DNA of 8,128 nt from DATILI01 sp035476635 (lineage in GTDB: Bacteria > Pseudomonadota > Gammaproteobacteria > Burkholderiales > Burkholderiaceae_C). Below are positions 3,941-8,128 of this stretch, piece after piece. Numbering within the stretch: the stretch's first letter is position 1; every line of letters starts with the position of its first letter. Location: positions 1 to 8,128 of the forward strand of contig DATILI010000014.1 of the NCBI GenBank assembly GCA_035476635.1, given 5' to 3'. The position numbers and the translations under genes are program-made. The notes under the pieces were generated by a model, which did no database searches, was not told the origin of the DNA, and saw nothing but the letters and a program-made list of their open reading frames with translations.

Positions 3941-6907
3941 TTAAGCTGCTCTTTCCACGTTGCAAACGGTGGTCTTGGTCTCTTGCATCATCGTCACGCT
4001 GTCGTACCCGTAGGTGGTCGCGGTGTTGATCGCTTCGCCGCGCACCACCGGCGCCGCACCGCCCGGGTAGTAGGCGACCATGTCGGCGCCTTGCCAGCGG
4101 CCGGAGAAGTGGAAGGGCATGAAGACCGTGTCGGCGCCCACGCGCTCGGTCACCAGCGCCTGCACATTCAGCCGCGCGCCGGTCGGCGTGCTGACCCAGA
4201 CTCGCTCGCCATTGCGGATGCCGCGGTCCGCCGCCGCCTTGGGATTGATCTCGACGAACATCTCCTGCTGCAACTCGGCCAGCCAGGGGTTGGAACGGGT
4301 TTCCTCGCCGCCGCCTTCATACTCGACCAGGCGGCCCGAGGTCATGATCAGCGGGAACTTCTCGTGCACCTTGTCGGCCACGTTCTTGTCCTGCACCGTC
4401 TTGTACAGCGTCGGCATGCGCCAGAAGGCCTTTTTGTCGTCGTGCGTGGGGTACTTGGCCACCAGGTCGGGGCGGGTGCTGTACAGCGGCTCGCGATGCT
4501 GCGGGATCGCGTCGGGGAAGTTCCAGACCACGGCCCGCGCCTTGGCATTGCCGAAGATATGGCAGCCGTGGTTTTGCATGGTGACGCGGATGATGCCGCC
4601 CGAGGGGTCGGTCTTCCAGTTCTTGCCCTCGGCCGCGGTCTTTTCGACATCGCTGAGTTCATCCCACCAGCCCAGCTTCTTCAGCAGCACATGGTCGAAT
4701 TCCGGGTAGCCGGTCTGGATCTCCGCGCCCTTGGAAGCGGAGCCGTCCTCGGCCAGCAGGTTCACCCCGGCGCGCTCCACGCCGAAGTTCGCGCGGAAAT
4801 TGCCGCCGCCTTCCATCACATGCTTGGAGGTGTCGTACAGGTTGGGCGAGCCCGGGTGCTTGAGTTCGGGTGTTCCGTAGCAGGGCCAGGGCAGGCCGAA
4901 GTAGTCGCCGGCGAGGTCGTAGCCGGTTTCCTTGTCCTTGCCGCCCCTGGATTTGAGCGTCTTGACATCGAACACGTTCATGTTGCGCATGTGGGCCTTC
5001 AGCCGCTCCGGGCTCTGGCCGGTGTAGCCGATGGTCCAGCAACTCTTGTTGATCTCGCGCAGGATGTCTTCGGGCATGGGTTCTTCCAGGCCCTTGATCT
5101 TCTGCATCTTGTAGTTCTTGGACAGCTCCTTGGCAAAGCCGAGCTTGTCGGCCAGCTGGTGCATGATCATGTGGTCGCTGCGCGACTCCCACAGCGGATC
5201 AATGACTTTCTCGCGCCATTGGATCGAGCGGTTGGAGGCCGTGCAGGAGCCGCTGGTTTCAAACTGCGTGGCCGCCGGCAGCAGGTACACCGCGCGATTC
5301 GCGTTCAGGTCTTCCGCACGGCCGGGCATCGCGGCCATGGCCGCGGTCGCCGAAGGGTACGGGTCCACCACCACGAGCAGGTCCAGCTTGTCCATGGCGC
5401 GCTTCATTTCCAGGCCGCGCGTCTGCGAGTTCGGCGCATGGCCCCAGAACACCACGCCGCGCAAATTGGAATCCTGGTCGATCAGCTCGTTCTTTTCCAG
5501 CACGCCATCGATCCAGCGCGAGACGGTCAGGCCGGACTTGCCCATCATCGCGGGCGACGCGAAGCGCCCCTTGATCCAGTCGAACTCCACGCCCCAGGTC
5601 TTGGCGAAGTGCTTCCACGAGCCTTCTGCGATGCCGTAGTAGCCCGGCAGCGAATCCGGGTTGGGGCCGACGTCGGTCGCGCCCTGCACGTTGTCGTGGC
5701 CGCGGAAAATGTTGGCGCCGCCGCCCGAGACACCAATGTTGCCCAACGCCAGTTGCACGATGCAGGAGGCGCGCACCATGGCGTTGCCGATGGAGTGCTG
5801 CGTCTGCCCCATGCACCACACCAGGGTGGAGGGCCGGTTCTTGGCCATCATCTCGGCGGCCTTGAACACCGTGGCTTCGTCGACGCCGCAGGCTTCCTGC
5901 ACCTTGTCGGGCGTCCACTTGGCCAGCACGTCTTCCTTGACCTTGTCCATGCCGTAGACGCGGTCGTTGATGTACTGCTTGTCTTCCCAGCCGTTCTTGA
6001 AGATGTGATACAGCATGCCGAACAGGAACGGGATGTCCGAGCCGGAGCGGATGCGGATGTACTCGTCGGCCTTGGCGGCGGTGCGCGTGAAGCGCGGATC
6101 CACCACGATCATCTTGCAGCCGGTTTCCTTGGCATGCAGCATGTGCAGCAGGCTGACCGGATGCGCCTCGGCGGCGTTCGAACCGATGTACAACGCGCAC
6201 TTGCTGTTCTGCATGTCGTTGTACGAATTGGTCATCGCACCATAGCCCCAGGTGTTGGCAACACCGGCCACCGTGGTGGAGTGGCAGATGCGGGCCTGGT
6301 GGTCGCAGTTGTTGCTGCCCCAGAAGCTCACGAACTTGCGCATCAGATACGCCTGCTCATTGTTGTGCTTGGACGAGCCGATCCAGTAGATCGAATCGGG
6401 GCCGCTGGCCTTGCGCAAATCCAGCAGCTTGGCGCTGATCTCGTTCAGGGCCGTATCCCAGCTGATGCGCTCGTACTTGCCGTTGACCAGCTTCATCGGA
6501 TAGCGCAGGCGGAACTCGCCGTGGCCATGCTCGCGGATCGCCGCGCCCTTGGCGCAGTGCGCACCGAGGTTGATCGGGGAATCGAACACCGGCTCCTGGC
6601 GCACCCAGACGCCGTTTTCCACCACCGCATCGATGGCGCAGCCCACCGAGCAGTGCGTGCACACCGTGCGCTTGACCTCGATCTTGCCGGTGCCGACGGC
6701 GACGGCCTTGCCATCGGCGGCGACCGCCTTCTTCACCAGGCTCAACTGCGAGGCGGCGATGCCGACGCCGACGCCAAGGCCGGAGCGACGCAGGAACGCG
6801 CGGCGGTCCATGGTCGGCAAGGCCTGCGTGAGGCCGCGGCGCAGGCTGTGCACGAAAGGCGAACGCACCGCACCCTCGGCGGTACCGGTTTTTTTGGTCA
6901 ACAACAT
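3941..6907 (-). CDS. fdhA: Formate dehydrogenase alpha (catalytic) subunit, Tat-exported, cysteine type
   Basis: This 988-residue molybdopterin oxidoreductase oxidises formate to CO2 at a Mo/W-bis-MGD centre. A twin-arginine signal (MDRRAFLRRSGLGVGVGIAA, 33-52) predicts a periplasmic location, and about 32 residues precede it. The [4Fe-4S] site is C83-xx-C86-xxx-C90 with C118, followed by conserved Lys120. The active site is ARICHSTTVAG (205-215): Cys208 (codon TGC at 6286-6284) stands where E. coli FDH has selenocysteine, next to His209. The central molybdopterin domain includes LALGNIGVSGGGANIFRGHD (386-405). The C-terminal dinucleotide-binding domain runs from about 851 (FPLIMTSGRLVEYEGGG) to 958. 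AGGAG sits 6 nt before the ATG at 6907, which supports the long N-terminus over a start at Met33 (6811). It is preceded 22 nt upstream by the Tat miniprotein gene and followed by fdhB. Whether Mo or W is used cannot be told from the sequence. Confidence 0.97.
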   Translation of the reverse strand: MLLTKKTGTAEGAVRSPFVHSLRRGLTQALPTMDRRAFLRRSGLGVGVGIAASQLSLVKKAVAADGKAVAVGTGKIEVKRTVCTHCSVGCAIDAVVENGVWVRQEPVFDSPINLGAHCAKGAAIREHGHGEFRLRYPMKLVNGKYERISWDTALNEISAKLLDLRKASGPDSIYWIGSSKHNNEQAYLMRKFVSFWGSNNCDHQARICHSTTVAGVANTWGYGAMTNSYNDMQNSKCALYIGSNAAEAHPVSLLHMLHAKETGCKMIVVDPRFTRTAAKADEYIRIRSGSDIPFLFGMLYHIFKNGWEDKQYINDRVYGMDKVKEDVLAKWTPDKVQEACGVDEATVFKAAEMMAKNRPSTLVWCMGQTQHSIGNAMVRASCIVQLALGNIGVSGGGANIFRGHDNVQGATDVGPNPDSLPGYYGIAEGSWKHFAKTWGVEFDWIKGRFASPAMMGKSGLTVSRWIDGVLEKNELIDQDSNLRGVVFWGHAPNSQTRGLEMKRAMDKLDLLVVVDPYPSATAAMAAMPGRAEDLNANRAVYLLPAATQFETSGSCTASNRSIQWREKVIDPLWESRSDHMIMHQLADKLGFAKELSKNYKMQKIKGLEEPMPEDILREINKSCWTIGYTGQSPERLKAHMRNMNVFDVKTLKSRGGKDKETGYDLAGDYFGLPWPCYGTPELKHPGSPNLYDTSKHVMEGGGNFRANFGVERAGVNLLAEDGSASKGAEIQTGYPEFDHVLLKKLGWWDELSDVEKTAAEGKNWKTDPSGGIIRVTMQNHGCHIFGNAKARAVVWNFPDAIPQHREPLYSTRPDLVAKYPTHDDKKAFWRMPTLYKTVQDKNVADKVHEKFPLIMTSGRLVEYEGGGEETRSNPWLAELQQEMFVEINPKAAADRGIRNGERVWVSTPTGARLNVQALVTERVGADTVFMPFHFSGRWQGADMVAYYPGGAAPVVRGEAINTATTYGYDSVTMMQETKTTVCNVERAA

Positions 6908-6911
6908 GAGA

Positions 6912-6920
6912 CTCTCCTCT
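6912..6920 (-). promoter_or_regulatory. Shine-Dalgarno site of fdhA
   Basis: AGAGGAGAG on the minus strand, with its AGGAG core 6 nt from the ATG at 6907, sets the fdhA start. It argues that the roughly 32 residues before the twin-arginine motif are really translated. Confidence 0.75.
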
Positions 6921-6929
6921 AGCTGAGAG

Positions 6930-7148
6930 TTAAACGAGCGTGGTCTTGTAATACTGCTTGACGTGTTCCGTCAGGCTGTAGCCGCCGCCCCTTGCAGGCG
7001 GTTCCTTGGGTTGCGCCGCGGGCGCGGAGACATCCCGCACGGCGGGTATCAGGCTCACTGCGGCGGCAGCGGCCCCCACGGTGCCGGCACCTGCAAACAG
7101 GTTGCGGCGCGACATCTTGCTCAGTGGCTTGCTCGAAGGCTGGCTCAT
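6930..7148 (-). CDS. Formate dehydrogenase region Tat-target miniprotein
   Basis: The product has 72 residues and is little more than a Tat signal with a short tail. SRRNLFAG (13-20) is the twin-arginine motif. The hydrophobic, Ala-rich segment follows (AGAGTVGAAAAAVSLIPAV, 19-37), then a Pro/Gly-rich linker and the C-terminal GYSLTEHVKQYYKTTLV. This matches the small family known as formate dehydrogenase region Tat target (TIGR02811), found beside fdhA in many proteobacteria, whose conserved end resembles HVxxYYxTT. Its biochemical role is unknown to me; helping FdhA maturation or export, or being a small extra subunit, are the usual guesses. AGGAG lies 6 nt before the ATG at 7148. A nearby ATG at 7152 opens a different frame and is not used. 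fdhA starts 22 nt after its stop, so both surely share a transcript. Confidence 0.9.
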   Translation of the reverse strand: MSQPSSKPLSKMSRRNLFAGAGTVGAAAAAVSLIPAVRDVSAPAAQPKEPPARGGGYSLTEHVKQYYKTTLV

Positions 7149-7196
7149 GCATGTCTCCTGATGTCCCGCTTAGGAACTGGTTTGCATATCCTTTTG

Positions 7197-7225
7197 AATG
7201 TAGCCAGCGCTACAGCCTTGCGCAA
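7197..7225 (-). promoter_or_regulatory. Candidate sigma-70 promoter for the structural fdh operon
   Basis: On the minus strand TTGCGC (7225-7220) and TACATT (7202-7197) are separated by exactly 17 nt, about 50 nt before the Tat miniprotein start. The matches to TTGACA and TATAAT are only 3/6 and 4/6, so this is a weak call. The -35 region overlaps the inverted repeat at 7212-7244, which would suit a regulated promoter. Confidence 0.3.
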
Positions 7226-7244
7226 GAGGGATGACCAAGGCTGT
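7212..7244. promoter_or_regulatory. Perfect 9-bp inverted repeat, possible operator or RNA hairpin
   Basis: ACAGCCTTG (7212-7220) is matched by CAAGGCTGT (7236-7244) across a 15-nt spacer. The left arm also forms part of a 10-bp palindrome, CTTGCGCAAG (7217-7226). No T tract follows on either strand, so it does not look like a terminator. Its position across the candidate -35 of the fdh promoter suggests a protein-binding site; no known regulator site is recognised. Confidence 0.5.
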
Positions 7245-7323
7245 GCCGGGTTTCTAAGCATGCATAGCGAATTAACCACACCGCTCTCATACGTAACTAT
7301 GCTGCGTCGCAACACAGACGCAC

Positions 7324-7941
7324 TCAGGCGAGCATGTCGAAGCCCTGCGCCTCCACGCTCACGAATGCGCGTGTGAACGCGCACAGCACGGCGTAGAACC
7401 GCGCCTTGGGATGCGCCGCCACGGCGTCGCACAGCATGGGAAACCAGGGCTGCAGGTGGTCAGCGAAGAAGCTGCTCTGGCGCGTGAGGTTGGCGACGGC
7501 CACGTCGTCGCCGGCGATCAGGTAGCGCATGACCTCGCAGAGATAGGCGATGTGGTCTTCGGTCTCGGGCATGCTCTCGTCGCGCGCCAGGCCCAGCGCG
7601 GCCAGTTCGCCACGCAGGGCGGCCAGCGGCTTCTCGTTGAGAAAGCCGCTCAGGTAATGTGAACCGAAAAGATAGACCTCGGGCTTGCCGACGCCGCCGA
7701 ACAGCGCGTCGTATTCCTTGGCTATTTGCCCATCGTCCATGGCGCGCGCGATGCCCACCAGTGCGCGCCAGGGCTCTTCCAGAAAGCCGCCGGCGGCCGG
7801 CGCCTCGGTCACGGCCACGCGCAGCGCCTGCAGCAACTCGGGCGCGGGCGCTGCGTAGAACAGCTGCGCGAGCAGGCCGTAGACCTCGGCCCGGGCGGTT
7901 TCCTCGTCGAGCGCGGAGGACTGTGTTGGCATGGAGCTCAT
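7324..7941 (-). CDS. TorD/DmsD-family chaperone for the formate dehydrogenase
   Basis: The product is a 205-residue cytoplasmic all-helical protein of the TorD family of redox enzyme maturation chaperones, which bind Tat signals and help insert the molybdenum cofactor before export. Family marks are RAEVYGLLAQLFYAAP (17-32), KEYDALFGGVGKPEVYLFGS (75-94), the EDHIAYLCEVMRYL motif (128-141), and FFADHLQPWFPMLCDAV (158-174). The length fits the family (about 180-230). No signal peptide or membrane segment is seen. The frame is open upstream, but that part is unlike the family and overlaps the preceding gene; ATG 7941 is preferred and ATG 7932 is possible, both with weak ribosome-binding sites. 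It starts 13 nt after the upstream iron-sulfur protein gene, so those two are probably cotranscribed. A 175-nt gap separates it from the structural genes. FdhA is the likely client, by context. Confidence 0.9.
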   Translation of the reverse strand: MSSMPTQSSALDEETARAEVYGLLAQLFYAAPAPELLQALRVAVTEAPAAGGFLEEPWRALVGIARAMDDGQIAKEYDALFGGVGKPEVYLFGSHYLSGFLNEKPLAALRGELAALGLARDESMPETEDHIAYLCEVMRYLIAGDDVAVANLTRQSSFFADHLQPWFPMLCDAVAAHPKARFYAVLCAFTRAFVSVEAQGFDMLA

Positions 7942-7954
7942 GGTGACTTGGGGC

Positions 7955-8128
7955 TCAGATATCTGTGATCTTGGTTTCGTCCTGCGCCGAATAGATGTCG
8001 ATGACCCTGCAGTCGCCGCACATCTTGAGGCGCTCCAGCGCCGCACCCTGGAACATCGCGTGGCCGGAAAGCTTGCCCAGCATCGCCTCGATCGCCTTGA
8101 GCGTGCCGAATGGCTTGCCGCAGCGCAC
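7955..8128 (-). CDS. C-terminal end of a 4Fe-4S protein of the FDH locus (partial)
   Basis: Only the last 57 residues are present; the gene continues beyond the right edge. The tail reads RCGKPFGTLKAIEAMLGKLS, then GHAMFQGAALERLKMCGDCR, and ends in a polar stretch that stops at TGA 7957-7955. The RCGKPF and KMCGDCRV segments, with Cys at visible positions 3, 37 and 40, resemble the C-terminus of the multi-domain ferredoxin-like proteins that often precede the TorD-like gene in proteobacterial FDH loci. I recognise this from family memory and cannot check the missing N-terminal domains, so electron-transfer partner or maturation factor are both possible. Codon use matches its neighbours, and the TorD-like gene follows 13 nt later. 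Confidence 0.8.
   Translation of the reverse strand: MRCGKPFGTLKAIEAMLGKLSGHAMFQGAALERLKMCGDCRVIDIYSAQDETKITDI

Larger units (their letters stand above)
7149..7323. other. 175-nt intergenic gap upstream of the structural fdh operon
   Basis: This is the only sizeable gap inside the locus and the natural place for the operon promoter. It holds a perfect 9-bp inverted repeat (7212-7244), a 10-bp palindrome CTTGCGCAAG (7217-7226) inside it, a more distant 6-bp pair GCATAG/CTATGC (7262-7267 and 7297-7302), and a weak sigma-70 candidate (7197-7225). I see no open frame of interest, no terminator-like T run after a stem, no FNR-type TTGAT-N4-ATCAA site, and no tRNA or other RNA gene. It is noticeably less GC-rich than the flanking genes. 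Confidence 0.7.

Noticed and set aside
3722..6922. Very long plus-strand open frame (1066 codons) opposite fdhA and the start of fdhB
   Set aside because: It is the mirror of strongly biased GC-rich codon use in fdhA. The translation is His/Val/Arg/Gly-rich with no recognisable domain, and fdhA on the other strand is certain.
7222..7237. Possible sigma-54 promoter (TGG...TTGC on the minus strand)
   Set aside because: GG and GC are separated by 11 nt instead of the 10 nt required, and the internal CAC is absent.

Overview
The window is a high-GC (well above 60% by eye) stretch of bacterial chromosome, almost entirely coding. Gene content and protein style suggest a betaproteobacterium, most likely Burkholderiales/Comamonadaceae; this is inference from recognising the proteins, not from a search. 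Nearly everything reads leftward on the minus strand and belongs to one locus: an exported, membrane-bound, cysteine-type (non-selenocysteine) molybdenum or tungsten formate dehydrogenase (FDH) with its accessory genes.

In transcription order (right to left) the locus contains: the C-terminal end of an iron-sulfur protein cut by the right edge (7955-8128); a TorD-family cytoplasmic chaperone (7324-7941); a 175-nt gap with a perfect 9-bp inverted repeat and a weak promoter candidate; a 72-residue Tat-signal miniprotein of the FDH-region type (6930-7148); the catalytic subunit fdhA with a Tat signal, one [4Fe-4S] site and active-site Cys208-His209 (3941-6907); the four-cluster ferredoxin subunit fdhB (3319-3930); a 75-residue lipoprotein translationally coupled to fdhB (3095-3322); the cytochrome b subunit fdhC with an unusual N-terminal exported extension (1869-3077); a 128-residue secreted protein of unknown function (1457-1843); a very strong hairpin terminator (1391-1424); and fdhD, the sulfurtransferase that activates the cofactor of FdhA (522-1373).

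The left end (1-505) is unrelated. A 76-residue single-helix membrane protein reads rightward (275-505), convergent with fdhD. Divergent from it, a gene reads leftward off the window edge (1-218). Its N-terminus is encoded by five tandem 12-bp units giving an Asn-Asp-Ala-Thr tetrapeptide repeat.

How the parts work together: formate is oxidised in the periplasm at the Mo/W-bis-MGD and Cys208 of FdhA. Electrons pass through the FdhA cluster and the four FdhB clusters to the b hemes of FdhC and then to quinone. The TorD-like protein probably holds FdhA (or the Tat miniprotein) until the cofactor is in place, and FdhD supplies sulfur to that cofactor. The Tat miniprotein, the lipoprotein and the Sec-exported 128-residue protein are all predicted to end up outside the cytoplasm, beside the FDH complex. 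They are the least understood and most interesting part of the window. I found no transposon, CRISPR array, tRNA or rRNA, and nothing that clearly amounts to a wholly new system. No gene-free stretch exceeds about 175 nt.
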